Origin: Micromonospora echinaurantiaca
GTDB lineage: Bacteria > Actinomycetota > Actinomycetes > Mycobacteriales > Micromonosporaceae
Assembly (NCBI RefSeq): GCF_900090235.1
Contig: NZ_LT607750.1
Span: forward strand, 372,001 to 436,000
Length of the DNA stretch: 64,000 bases
Direction of reading: 5' to 3'
Below are positions 7,134-14,992 of this stretch, in pieces. Both the position numbers and the translations under genes were made by a program. Within the stretch, counting starts at the first letter, position 1. Every line of letters starts with the position of its first letter. A model generated the notes under the pieces. It was not told the DNA's origin. It saw only the letters and a program-made list of their open reading frames with translations, and made no database searches.

Positions 7134-8771
7134 ATGACCCGTACCGTTCCGTCCCGCTGGCCGGCGCTGCTGGTGCTCTGCGCCGGCAGCCTCATGATCA
7201 TCCTGGACGGCAGCATCGTCGCGGTGGCGCTTCCCGCGATCCAGCGCGACCTCGGCTTCACCGCCACCGGGCTGGCCTGGGTGGTCAACGCCTACCTGGT
7301 CGCCTTCGGCGGGCTGCTGCTGCTCGCCGGGCGCCTCGGCGACCTGCTCGGCCGCCGCCAGGTCTTCCTCGCCGGGGTGGCGCTGTTCACCCTCGCCTCG
7401 CTGCTCTGCGCGGTGGCGACCGGGCCGGCGGTGCTGGTCACCGCCCGCTTCGCCCAGGGGGTCGGCGGTGCGCTCACCATGGCGGTGAGCCTCGGCATGA
7501 TCGTCCGGCTCTTCCCGGAGCCGGGCGAGCGGGCCCGGGCGATCGCGGTCTTCAGCTTCACCGGGGCCGCCGGCTCGTCGATCGGCATGCTGGCCGGCGG
7601 CGTACTCACCGACCTGGCCGGCTGGCCCGCGATCTTCCTGATCAACCTGCCGATCGGGCTGGTCATCCTGGTCGCCGCGGTGCGCCGGATCGCGCCGGAC
7701 CGGGGCCTCGGGCTGCGCGCCGGCCTGGACCTGCTCGGCGCGGTGCTGGTCACCGCCGGGTTGATGGCCGCCGTGCTGGCGATCGTCGGCACCGGCGAGC
7801 ACGGCTGGACCTCGGCCCGTACGCTCGGCGCGGCCGGGCTCGCCGCCGTCCTGCTCGGCGGCTTCGCCGTCCGGCAGCGGGCGACCGCCACCCCGCTGCT
7901 GCCGCCCCGGCTGCTGCGCGCGCCCGACCTGGTCGCCGCGAACACGGTCCAGTTCCTCATGGTCGCCGCGTTCTTCGGCTTCCAGTTCCTGCTCGCCCTG
8001 GAACTTCAGCTGGTCCTCGCCCTGGACGCGGCCGCCACCGGGCTGGCCTTCCTGCCCACCCCGGTGATGATCGCGGTGGTCTCGCTCGGCCTCGCCGGCC
8101 GGCTGGTGGCCCGGTTCGGCGCCCGGGCCGTGCTGCTCACCGGGCTGGCCCTCGCCGTGGTCGGCTTCCTGCTGCTGGCCCGGTTGCCGGCCGACGGCAG
8201 CTACCCGGTCGACGTGCTCCCGGCGATCCTGGTCTTCGGCGCCGCCGGCGGGCTGACCCTGCCCGCGGTGACGACGCTGGCCATGGCCGGCGCCGGCGAG
8301 GCCGACGCCGGGCTCGCGTCGGGGCTGGCGAACACCACCCAGCAGGTCGGCGGCGCGCTCGGACTGGCCGCGCTCGCCACCCTGGCGGCCACCCGCACCG
8401 ACGGCCTGCGGGTCGCCGGCTGGACCGAGACGGCCGCCCTCGCGGCCGGCTACCGGACCGCCTTCGCCGTGGCCGCCGCCCTGGTCACCGCCGCTCTGCT
8501 GGTAGCGGTGGCCACCCTCCGCCGGCGGTCAACGCCGGGCGACCGGTCGACGGCCGCCGGCGCGGACAGCCCGGGCCGGCCCGGCGCGTCGGTCAGCGTC
8601 GCCACCGAACCGGGATCGGCCTCCGGTGGCGCCGGAGCGGCGGCCGGTTCGTCGGCCGGTCCGTCGGCCGGGGCTGCCGAGGAGACCGCGAACCTCGCCC
8701 GGGCGGCGGCGGGTCAGCCCGGCTCGGCGGCGCCCAGCACGGCGAGCAGCGCGTCCAGGGCGGCGGGGTAG
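7134..8771 (+). CDS. DHA2-type MFS drug exporter
   Basis: A 545-aa member of the EmrB/QacA (14-helix) drug:H+ antiporter family. Family motifs: motif D1 in helix 1 (LDGSIVAVALPAIQRDL), motif A (GRLGDLLGRRQVF), and motif C-like GAAGSSIGMLAGG. ATG 7134 has GGGGAG at good spacing; ATG 7113 does not. The final ~80 residues after the last helix are Ala/Gly/Ser-rich low complexity, and the stop lies 58 bp inside the convergent MocR gene. Such a tail is unusual for the family; a late frameshift or natural read-through of an intergenic stretch are alternatives. Divergent HxlR regulator. Confidence 0.87.
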   Translation: MTRTVPSRWPALLVLCAGSLMIILDGSIVAVALPAIQRDLGFTATGLAWVVNAYLVAFGGLLLLAGRLGDLLGRRQVFLAGVALFTLASLLCAVATGPAVLVTARFAQGVGGALTMAVSLGMIVRLFPEPGERARAIAVFSFTGAAGSSIGMLAGGVLTDLAGWPAIFLINLPIGLVILVAAVRRIAPDRGLGLRAGLDLLGAVLVTAGLMAAVLAIVGTGEHGWTSARTLGAAGLAAVLLGGFAVRQRATATPLLPPRLLRAPDLVAANTVQFLMVAAFFGFQFLLALELQLVLALDAAATGLAFLPTPVMIAVVSLGLAGRLVARFGARAVLLTGLALAVVGFLLLARLPADGSYPVDVLPAILVFGAAGGLTLPAVTTLAMAGAGEADAGLASGLANTTQQVGGALGLAALATLAATRTDGLRVAGWTETAALAAGYRTAFAVAAALVTAALLVAVATLRRRSTPGDRSTAAGADSPGRPGASVSVATEPGSASGGAGAAAGSSAGPSAGAAEETANLARAAAGQPGSAAPSTASSASRAAG

Positions 8772-10126
8772 GCGTGCCCGGGCGGGGTGGCGTAGCCGAC
8801 GACCAGGCCCGGCGGGTGGGTGCCCGGGCGGTGCCGGTGAGCGGCCAGCCCGCCCAGGGCCAGCCCGCGCCGTGCCGCCGCGGCGAGCAGCGCCGCCTCG
8901 TCCGGCCCGTCCGGCGGCAGGCGCAGCAACGCGTGCAGGCCGGCGGAGACGCCGCCCACCCGGTACCGCCCGCCGGCCGCGTCGAGCCGGTCGAGCAGCA
9001 GGTCGCGGCGGCGGCGGTAGTGCCGGCGGACCGCCCGGATCTGCCGGTCGTAGCCGTGACTGGTGATCAGGTCGGCGAGCGCCAGTTGCCCGATCGTCTC
9101 CGAGTGCAGGTCCAGGTGCCGTTTCGCCTCGACCACCGGCTCGACCAGCCGGGCCGGCAGCACCAGCCAGGCCAACCGCAGCGCCGGGCCGAGGGTCTTG
9201 GCGGCGGTGCCCACGTACGCCACCTGCTCGGGTGCCGTGCCCTGCACCGCACCCACCGGCTGCCGGTCGTAGCGGAACTCGCCGTCGTAGTCGTCCTCGA
9301 CCACCAGCGCGTCCCGGTCCCGCGCCCAGCGGGTCAGCGCGTGCCGGCGCTCGGGCGCCAGGGTGACCCCGGTCGGGTACTGGTGGGCCGGCGTCACCAC
9401 CGCGGCGGCCACCCCGGCCAGTTCGCCGGCGCCGAGCAGGTCGGTGCGGGCGCCGCGGTCGTCGACCGGCAGCGGCAGCACCGTGCCGCCGTGCCGGCGG
9501 ACCACCTCCCGGTGGAAGGCGAGCCCCGGGTCCTCCATCGCCAGCACCGGCCGGCCCGCGTCGCGCAGCACGCCGACCAGCAGCGCCAGTGCCTGCACGT
9601 ACCCGGTGGTGACGACGATCCGGTCGGGATCGGCCAGCACCCCCCGGGCCCGGCCCAGGTAGCCGGCGAGCGCGCTGCGCAGCTCGCTCCGCCCGCGCGG
9701 GTCGCCGTAGCCGTAGACGCTCGCCGGGGCGGCGGTCAGCGCCCGCCGGGTGGCGCGCAGCCAGGCGGTCACCGGGAAGGCGGCCACGTCGGGGCTGCCC
9801 GGGCGCAGGTCGTAGCGGGGCGCGACCGGGCCCGTCGGGGCGGCGGCCGGCGGCGGCGCGGCGCGCAGCAGCGGGCTCACCTCGGTGCCGGCGCCCACCC
9901 GGGCCACCAGCCAGCCCTCGGCGACCAGCTGGTCGTACGCCGCGCTGACCGTGCCCCGGGACACGCCCAGCTCGGCGGCGAGCGTGCGGGTGGCGGGCAG
10001 CCGGGTCGCCGGAGCCAGCCGCCCGTCCCGGATCGCCTCCCGGAGCGCGCGTTCCAGCCCGGCCCGGCGGCCGGCCGTCGCGTCCAGCTCCAGGTGCAGG
10101 TCGACCCCGAAAGCGGCCCAGTCCAT
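8714..10126 (-). CDS. MocR/PdxR family regulator (GntR HTH + aminotransferase fold)
   Basis: A 470-aa fusion. It has an N-terminal GntR winged helix (~15-80: LPATRTLAAELGVSRGTVSAAYDQLVAEGWL) and a class I aminotransferase-like domain (~110-465). The PLP region is seen as VVEDDYDGEFRYD and YVGTAAKTLGPALRLAW, where the Lys of TAAKTL is the PLP-binding residue. MocR proteins sense PLP or amines and activate neighbouring genes. The reading frame is open far upstream, but ATG 10126 (or GTG 10132) fits the family start. It is divergent from the PEP-mutase-like gene at 10179, the likely target. Confidence 0.9.
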   Translation of the reverse strand: MDWAAFGVDLHLELDATAGRRAGLERALREAIRDGRLAPATRLPATRTLAAELGVSRGTVSAAYDQLVAEGWLVARVGAGTEVSPLLRAAPPPAAAPTGPVAPRYDLRPGSPDVAAFPVTAWLRATRRALTAAPASVYGYGDPRGRSELRSALAGYLGRARGVLADPDRIVVTTGYVQALALLVGVLRDAGRPVLAMEDPGLAFHREVVRRHGGTVLPLPVDDRGARTDLLGAGELAGVAAAVVTPAHQYPTGVTLAPERRHALTRWARDRDALVVEDDYDGEFRYDRQPVGAVQGTAPEQVAYVGTAAKTLGPALRLAWLVLPARLVEPVVEAKRHLDLHSETIGQLALADLITSHGYDRQIRAVRRHYRRRRDLLLDRLDAAGGRYRVGGVSAGLHALLRLPPDGPDEAALLAAAARRGLALGGLAAHRHRPGTHPPGLVVGYATPPGHAYPAALDALLAVLGAAEPG

Positions 10127-10178
10127 CGGCACGGAATTGGAGCTTAGAGCGGGCCGGCGGCCGGTCGAGAATCGGCGC

Positions 10179-10955
10179 ATGACCGCCACCCCGACGGGTC
10201 GGGCGGCAGCGCTGCGCGCGCTGCACCGACCCGGTGACCCGCTGATCCTGCCCAACGCCTGGGACGCCGGTTCGGCCCGGGCCGTCGTCGCCGCCGGCTT
10301 CCCGGCCGTGGCGACCAGCAGCGCCGCCGTCGCCGAGTCGCTCGGCCACACCGACGGCGAGACCACCCCGGTCGGCGAGATGTTCGCCGCGGTCGCCCGG
10401 ATCGCCCGGGCGGTCGCCGTCCCGGTCACCGCCGACCTGGAGCGGGGGTACGGGCTGCGCCCGGCCGAACTGGTCGAGCGGCTGCTCGCCGCCGGCGCGG
10501 TGGGGCTCAACCTGGAGGACTCCGACCCGGGCACCGGGGCGCTGGTCGACGCCGGCGCGCAGGCCGACCTGTTGGCGCAGGTGCGGGCGGCGGCGGACGC
10601 GGCCGGGGTGCCGGTGGTGCTCAACGCCCGGGTGGACGTCTTCCTGCGGCCCGCCGGGGACCCGACCGAACGGTTGGCCGAGGCGGTCCGCCGGGGCCGG
10701 CGCTACCTCGCCGCCGGCGCGGACTGCGTCTACCCGATCATGCTGGCCGACCCGGGCGAGCTCCGGAGTTTCGTCGAGGCGGTGACCGGCCCGGTGAACG
10801 TGCTGGCCCGTCCGGGCGCCCTCGGCCGGGCCGGCCTGGCCGCGCTCGGGGTGGCCCGGATCAGCCACGGATCCGGCCTGTACGCCGCCACCCGCGCGTA
10901 CACCGCCCGGCTGCTCGACGCCGTGGCGGCCGGCGACCCGCCGACGGCGCCCTGA
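10179..10955 (+). CDS. Isocitrate lyase/PEP mutase family protein
   Basis: A 258-aa TIM-barrel protein of the ICL/PEPM superfamily (DUF-like oxaloacetate decarboxylase group). Visible: PNAWDAGSARAV at the first strand, ATSSAAVAESLG, TADLERGYG with metal-binding Asp/Glu, and GLNLEDSD. These enzymes cleave or form C-C or C-P bonds in small alpha-oxyacids (2-methylisocitrate, oxaloacetate, phosphonopyruvate). The KKCGH-type lyase loop of true isocitrate lyases is not seen, so the exact reaction is open. It is divergent from the MocR regulator with 52 bp between. Confidence 0.85.
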   Translation: MTATPTGRAAALRALHRPGDPLILPNAWDAGSARAVVAAGFPAVATSSAAVAESLGHTDGETTPVGEMFAAVARIARAVAVPVTADLERGYGLRPAELVERLLAAGAVGLNLEDSDPGTGALVDAGAQADLLAQVRAAADAAGVPVVLNARVDVFLRPAGDPTERLAEAVRRGRRYLAAGADCVYPIMLADPGELRSFVEAVTGPVNVLARPGALGRAGLAALGVARISHGSGLYAATRAYTARLLDAVAAGDPPTAP

Positions 10956-10993
10956 CCCGCCGGGGCGGCCTTCCCCCGACCGCCGCCGCGCCC

Positions 10994-11133
10994 GGTGGAC
11001 CGCCGGCCGCCGGCCGCCGGCCGCCGGTCGAGTCCAGTCGACCGCCGGCTTCGGTGGTGTCCGGTTGACCGCCGGCCGCCGGTCCTGTGCGGTTGACCGC
11101 CGGCGATCGGTCGTGTCCGGTTGACCCCCGGCC
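10994..11133. repeat. Degenerate ~28-bp direct repeats (G-TTGACCGCCGGC core)
   Basis: The core GTTGACCGCCGGC or a 1-2 base variant begins at 10995, 11037, 11064, 11092 and 11120, spacings 42, 27, 28 and 28. The last copy is GTTGACCCCCGGC. The array fills most of the gap upstream of the LigD-like polymerase and ends 23 bp before its start codon, so it may include promoter or binding sites. It could also be replication slippage in GC-rich DNA. Confidence 0.6.
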
Positions 11134-11155
11134 CGCGGGCCGGGAAGGTGATCGG

Positions 11156-12118
11156 ATGGGCGGGGCTGACGAGAACCGGGCCGGGGTGGCGCTGACCAAC
11201 CTGGACCAGGCGCTGTTCGACGGGGCCGACGCGACCAAGCGGGATCTGGTCGACTACCTCGACGCGGTCCACGACCGGCTGCTGCCGCAGCTGCGGGACC
11301 GACCGCTGTCGGTGATCCGGGCGCTGCGCGGGCAGGCGCCGTTCATGCAGAAAAACCTGCCGAAGTACACCCCGGAGTGGGTGCGCCGCACCTCGGTGTG
11401 GGCCGAGGCGTCGCATCGCGAGGTGTCGTACGCGCTCTGCGACGACCGCCGTACCCTGCTCTGGTTCGCCAACCAGCGGGCGATCGAGTACCACCCCACC
11501 CTGGCCACCGTGGACGACCTGCACCGGCCCACCCACCTGGTGCTCGACCTCGACCCGCCGGAGGGGGACTCGTTCGCCCTGGCGGTGGCCGCCGCCCGGC
11601 TGGTCCGGCAGGCGCTCGCCGACTGCGGACTGGCCGGGGCGGTCAAGACCAGCGGGGCCAAGGGGGTGCACGTCTTCGTGCCGGTGGCGGCCGGCGGCGC
11701 CACCGCCGTGGACATGGCCGCCGCCACCCGGGCCGTCGCGGCCCGCGCCGAACGGCTCGACCCGGCGCTGGCCACCACCGCCTTCATCCGGGAGGACCGG
11801 GGCGGCAAGGTCTTCGTGGACTCCACCCGCGCCGGCGGGGCGACCGTCGTGGCCGCGTACAGCCCGCGGCTGCGGCCGGGGGTGCCGGTGTCGTACCCGG
11901 TCGGCTGGACCGACCTCGGCGACGTCACGCCGGCCGACTTCACCATCCGCACCGTGCCCGGTCTGGTCGCCGACCGCGACCCGTGGGCCGAGCAGATGCC
12001 CGCACCGCAGCCGCTCCCCGAAGACCTGGTCGCCGAGGGCCACACCATCCCGGTCGCCCGGGTGCAGGCCATGCACGAGGGCAAGCGCCGGGCCCGCGCC
12101 CGCCGCGCCGCCGGCTGA
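11156..12118 (+). CDS. LigD-type NHEJ polymerase domain protein (archaeo-eukaryotic primase fold)
   Basis: A 320-aa stand-alone POL domain. Catalytic motifs: LDLDPPEGDSF (metal Asp131 and Asp133), SGAKGVHVF (residues ~166-174, nucleotide binding) and KVFVDSTR with Asp222 as third acid. Such polymerases add ribo- or deoxynucleotides at broken ends together with Ku and an ATP ligase, which are not in this window. The start at 11156 has GGAAGGTG upstream; an upstream in-frame start at 11087 would translate repeat DNA. Actinobacteria often carry several split LigD modules. Distinctive C-terminus is rich in Arg/Ala. Confidence 0.88.
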   Translation: MGGADENRAGVALTNLDQALFDGADATKRDLVDYLDAVHDRLLPQLRDRPLSVIRALRGQAPFMQKNLPKYTPEWVRRTSVWAEASHREVSYALCDDRRTLLWFANQRAIEYHPTLATVDDLHRPTHLVLDLDPPEGDSFALAVAAARLVRQALADCGLAGAVKTSGAKGVHVFVPVAAGGATAVDMAAATRAVAARAERLDPALATTAFIREDRGGKVFVDSTRAGGATVVAAYSPRLRPGVPVSYPVGWTDLGDVTPADFTIRTVPGLVADRDPWAEQMPAPQPLPEDLVAEGHTIPVARVQAMHEGKRRARARRAAG

Positions 12119-12205
12119 GCGACACCGACCCGTGCCCGGCGCGCGGTGCGGCCAACCGCCGGTCGGCGGGCGACGGCTGGCGCGGACTCTTCGTATCCTG
12201 GGCCG

Positions 12206-13066
12206 ATGCCGCACGACACGGTGTTCGCCGAGCACCGTCCGCTCCTGGTGGCCGTCGCCTATCGGGTGCTCGGCCGGGCCAGCGATGTTGAGGACGTGGT
12301 GCAGGACGCCTGGCTCCGCTGGAGCGGTGTCGACCTCGAACAGGTCGAGGACCCGGAGGGCTACCTGGTCCGGGTGACCACCCGGCTGGCCATCGACCGG
12401 CTGCGCAGCGCGGTCGCCCGGCGCGAGTCGTACGTCGGGCCGTGGCTGCCCGAGCCGGTGCTCACCGCGCCCGACGTCGCCGACGACGTGGCGCGGTCCG
12501 AGTCGGTGTCGCTGGCCATGCTGCTCGTCCTGGAGTCGTTGTCCCCGCTGGAGCGGGCGGTCTTCGTGCTGCACGAGGCGTTCGGCTACTCGCACTACGA
12601 GATCGCCGGCATCGTCGACCGGAGCCCGGAGTCGGTACGCCAGACGGCGGTCCGCGCGCGCCAGCACGTGAGCAGCCGCCGCCGGCGCTATGACACCGAT
12701 CGGGCGACCAGGCGCAAGGTCACCGAGTCGTTCCTGGCGGCCAGCACCGGCGGCGACCTGACCACCCTGATGGCGGTCCTCGCGCCCGACGTCCGGTTGG
12801 TCTGCGACGGTGGCGGCCTGGCCCCCGCGCCGCGCAAGGCGATCGACGGCATCGAGCTGGTGGCGCGGGCGCTGGTCACGTTCGCCGGACGCATGCCGGA
12901 GTCGCCACGCGTGGTGATCGCGGAGGTCAACGGCGGTCCCGGCGCGATCATCTACGCCGCCGAGACCCCGGTGGCGGTCATCGTGCTGCACCTGGTGGAC
13001 GGGCGCGCCCGGGAGATCCACCTGGTCAGCAACCCGGAGAAGCTCGCCGCCATCGGCGGAATGTGA
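12206..13066 (+). CDS. ECF41-type RNA polymerase sigma factor (SigJ-like) with SnoaL domain
   Basis: A 286-aa sigma factor. Region 2 (~5-70) contains EDVVQDAWLRW, region 4 (~105-160) contains HYEIAGIVDRSPESVRQTAVRARQ, and a C-terminal SnoaL-like domain follows (~170-286). The ECF41 hallmarks are all visible: the linker YVGPWLPEPV (WLPEP at 80-84), DGGG (201-204) and NPEKL (276-280). ECF41 factors have no anti-sigma factor; the fused SnoaL domain controls activity, and the target is normally the adjacent oxidoreductase, decarboxylase or epimerase gene. That fits the NDH-2-like gene starting 50 bp downstream. Ligand unknown. Confidence 0.9.
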   Translation: MPHDTVFAEHRPLLVAVAYRVLGRASDVEDVVQDAWLRWSGVDLEQVEDPEGYLVRVTTRLAIDRLRSAVARRESYVGPWLPEPVLTAPDVADDVARSESVSLAMLLVLESLSPLERAVFVLHEAFGYSHYEIAGIVDRSPESVRQTAVRARQHVSSRRRRYDTDRATRRKVTESFLAASTGGDLTTLMAVLAPDVRLVCDGGGLAPAPRKAIDGIELVARALVTFAGRMPESPRVVIAEVNGGPGAIIYAAETPVAVIVLHLVDGRAREIHLVSNPEKLAAIGGM

Positions 13067-13080
13067 CGCGGGTCACGCCA

Positions 13081-13107
13081 CCTCACGCGCTGGCGCGTGG
13101 CCTCGTC
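13081..13107 (+). promoter_or_regulatory. Candidate ECF41 promoter for the oxidoreductase
   Basis: CCTCACG (13081-13087), 16 bp, then CGTC (13104-13107). The described ECF41 promoter is TGTCACA-N16-CGTC; here TCAC, the spacing and the whole -10 agree. The transcript would start almost at the ATG (13116), giving a leaderless mRNA. The -35 match is only partial. Confidence 0.45.
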
Positions 13108-13115
13108 CGTGGGGC

Positions 13116-14324
13116 ATGACAAACACACGGCAGACGCGAATCGTGGTTATCGGCGCCGGGTACACCGGCATGCTGGCGGCGCTCGGCGTGGCACGCCGGG
13201 CCCGGGGTCGGGTGACCGTGACCCTGGTCAACCCCTGGGAGCGGTTCACCGAACGGCTGCGGATGCACCAGTTGGCGACCGGGCAGCCGCTCGCCGAGTA
13301 CCGCATCCCGGAGCTGTTGGCCGGCACCGGGATCACCTTCGTCCAGGGCTGGGCGACCGGCATCGACACCGCCGCGCGCACGCTCCGGGTGTCCGGCTCG
13401 GACGGTGAGGTCGCGCTGGACTACGACACCCTCGTCTACGCGATCGGCAGCACCACCGACACCGCCCGCGTTCCGGGCGCCGAGCACGCCTTCACCCTCA
13501 ACAGCCCGGCGGACGCGCGACGGATGGCCGCACACCTCGCGGCCGCGGGCCGGAGCACCTTCCTGGTCTGCGGGGGCGGGCTGACCGGGATCGAGGCGGC
13601 GACCGAGATCGCCGAGTCCTACCCGGACGTCACGGTGACGCTGCTGACCCGGGGTGAGCCGGGCGCGATGATGGGCGTGCGGGCCCGTGGCTATCTGCGG
13701 GCGTCGCTCGACCGGTTGGGCGTGATCGTCCGGGCCGGTGTCGAGATCGCCAGGGTGCTGCCGGAGGGCGTGGAACTGGCCGGGGGTGAGGTCGTGCCGG
13801 CTGACGGCACGCTGTGGACCACCGGGGTGCGGGTGGCACCGCTGGCCACGCAGGCCGGGATCGCCACCGACGACACCGGTCGGATCGTCACCGACGCCAC
13901 CCTGTGCTCCGTGTCGCACCCGGAGATCTACGCCGTCGGCGATGCCGCCGCGGTCCGGCAGGCGTACGGCGTCATCCACGGCACCTGCCAGAGCGGCCTG
14001 CCGACCGCCGCCCACGTCGCCGGCAACATCGCCCGCCAGGTGCGCGGCAAGGCGCTCCGGCCGTTCCGGTTCGGCTACCTGCACCAGCCGGTCAGCCTCG
14101 GGCGTCGGGACGCGGTGATCCAGTTCACCTATCCCGACGACACTCCGCGGCGGTGGCTGCTCACCGGCCGGGCGGCCGTGCTGTACAAGGAGACCGTCAG
14201 CAGCAGCCCGATCGCGACGTACGGGCTGGCGAAGCGGATCGGCATCTCGGCCCGGATGCTCAGCACCAGCGGAGGCCGGCGCAACCGGCCGGTGACCGGT
14301 GCAGGTGTTCGTCTTGGCCGATGA
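13116..14324 (+). CDS. NDH-2-like FAD-dependent NAD(P)/disulfide oxidoreductase
   Basis: A 402-aa pyridine nucleotide-disulfide oxidoreductase. It has an N-terminal FAD Rossmann motif (VVIGAGYTGMLAALG, residues 10-24), a second NAD(P) Rossmann motif (FLVCGGGLTGIEAATE), and the C-terminal FAD motif with YAVGDAAAV. The layout resembles type II NADH:quinone dehydrogenases or ferredoxin reductase-like proteins. No CxxC redox pair is seen, so it is not a thioredoxin-reductase type. It lies 50 bp downstream of the ECF41 sigma gene, which probably drives it. The C-terminal ~20 residues (GRRNRPVTGAGVRLGR) abut a scarred DNA region and may not be the native end. Confidence 0.85.
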   Translation: MTNTRQTRIVVIGAGYTGMLAALGVARRARGRVTVTLVNPWERFTERLRMHQLATGQPLAEYRIPELLAGTGITFVQGWATGIDTAARTLRVSGSDGEVALDYDTLVYAIGSTTDTARVPGAEHAFTLNSPADARRMAAHLAAAGRSTFLVCGGGLTGIEAATEIAESYPDVTVTLLTRGEPGAMMGVRARGYLRASLDRLGVIVRAGVEIARVLPEGVELAGGEVVPADGTLWTTGVRVAPLATQAGIATDDTGRIVTDATLCSVSHPEIYAVGDAAAVRQAYGVIHGTCQSGLPTAAHVAGNIARQVRGKALRPFRFGYLHQPVSLGRRDAVIQFTYPDDTPRRWLLTGRAAVLYKETVSSSPIATYGLAKRIGISARMLSTSGGRRNRPVTGAGVRLGR

Positions 14325-14403
14325 ACCATTCGTGCCGCACCCAGACGGCAATTGCCTAGTACTCCAACACTCGGTTCGCCAGTTGGGCGTGGGCCGCGCG
14401 TGT

Positions 14404-14447
14404 CTGAAATGCGGAAGGTCGGCGGTTCGACCCCGCCCCTGGCCACC
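14404..14447 (+). other. tRNA-Phe 3' fragment, probable attachment-site relic
   Basis: CTGAAATGCGGAAGGTCGGC (14404-14423) followed by GGTTCGACCCCGCCCCTGGCCACC (14424-14447) matches the actinobacterial tRNA-Phe(GAA) gene from anticodon loop to acceptor end, except one base in the anticodon-stem side (T for A). The 5' half (acceptor GGCCAGG, D arm) is absent upstream and the terminal CCA reads CCT. A 3' tRNA fragment next to a small hairpin is the usual footprint of a tyrosine-integrase element. No integrase gene remains. The 80 bp before it are less GC-rich than the flanks. Confidence 0.8.
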
Positions 14448-14468
14448 TAGCCTTTCGCCGGGCTGCAG

Positions 14469-14501
14469 AGATCCCCACCAGCGTAAATCCGGTGGGGATC
14501 T
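14469..14501. terminator. 11-bp hairpin behind the tRNA-Phe fragment
   Basis: AGATCCCCACC (14469-14479) and GGTGGGGATCT (14491-14501) are perfect complements around 11 nt, followed by TTGG. Probably a terminator that travelled with the tRNA end or the integrated element. Confidence 0.6.
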
Positions 14502-14590
14502 TGGCTGAGATGCCCCGCGCTTCGGCACGTGTTCGGCACGGACGCCCGCCATCGGCCACTGACGGCCGGACGCAGCCCGACACATGATGA

Positions 14591-14624
14591 AGGCCCCTGA
14601 CCGGGTTTCTCTGGTCAGGGGCCT
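14591..14624 (-). terminator. Terminator of tRNA-Arg
   Basis: AGGCCCCTGACC (14591-14602) and GGTCAGGGGCCT (14613-14624) form a 12-bp stem 18 bp past the tRNA-Arg 3' end on the minus strand, followed there by TCATCAT. Confidence 0.75.
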
Positions 14625-14642
14625 CTTCGTGCTGGTCGTGAA

Positions 14643-14717
14643 TGGTGCCCCCGGCAGGATTCGAACCTGCGCCCCCGCCTCCGGAGGGCGGTGCTCTATC
14701 CCCTGAGCTACGGGGGC
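14643..14717 (-). tRNA. tRNA-Arg(CCG)
   Basis: On the minus strand the molecule begins GCCCCCGTAGCTCAGGGG and ends with CGGGGGCACCA. Acceptor stem GCCCCCG/CGGGGGC, D stem GCTC/GAGC, anticodon stem CCGCC/GGCGG with loop CTCCGGA (anticodon CCG, reads CGG), T arm GCAGG-TTCGAAT-CCTGC. The CCA end is encoded. All arms pair, so it should be functional. Confidence 0.95.
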
Positions 14718-14992
14718 TCAGCGACTGGAGAAGACTAGCAAATGTCCTCCGCGAACGACGAATCGGTATCCGGGCCGCGCGTCGCGCGGCCCGGGCGGGG
14801 CTCCAGCGGGTTCAGGCCCGGTGCGGGTGCCCGGCAGCCACGGGCGAAGGCGTCCCCGTGGGCGCGTCGGCCGCCCGGCCGGCCCGCAGCACCCGACGTC
14901 GGCGAGGTCGCACCGACGGTGACCGGCCGACCAGCGAGCCGCGGAAGCTCCCGTCCGCCTCGGCGGGAGGTGGACGGGAGCGTCCGCGGCGG

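Noticed and set aside
14395..14448. Possible tRNA with CTG anticodon
   Set aside because: A stem-loop can be drawn, but the variable region is wrong and no 5' acceptor exists. The match to the tRNA-Phe 3' half explains it better.
14742..14992. Arg/Pro-rich open frame between tRNA-Arg and the IS630-like gene
   Set aside because: No ribosome site, no conserved motif, and the same DNA is open in several frames because of GC content.
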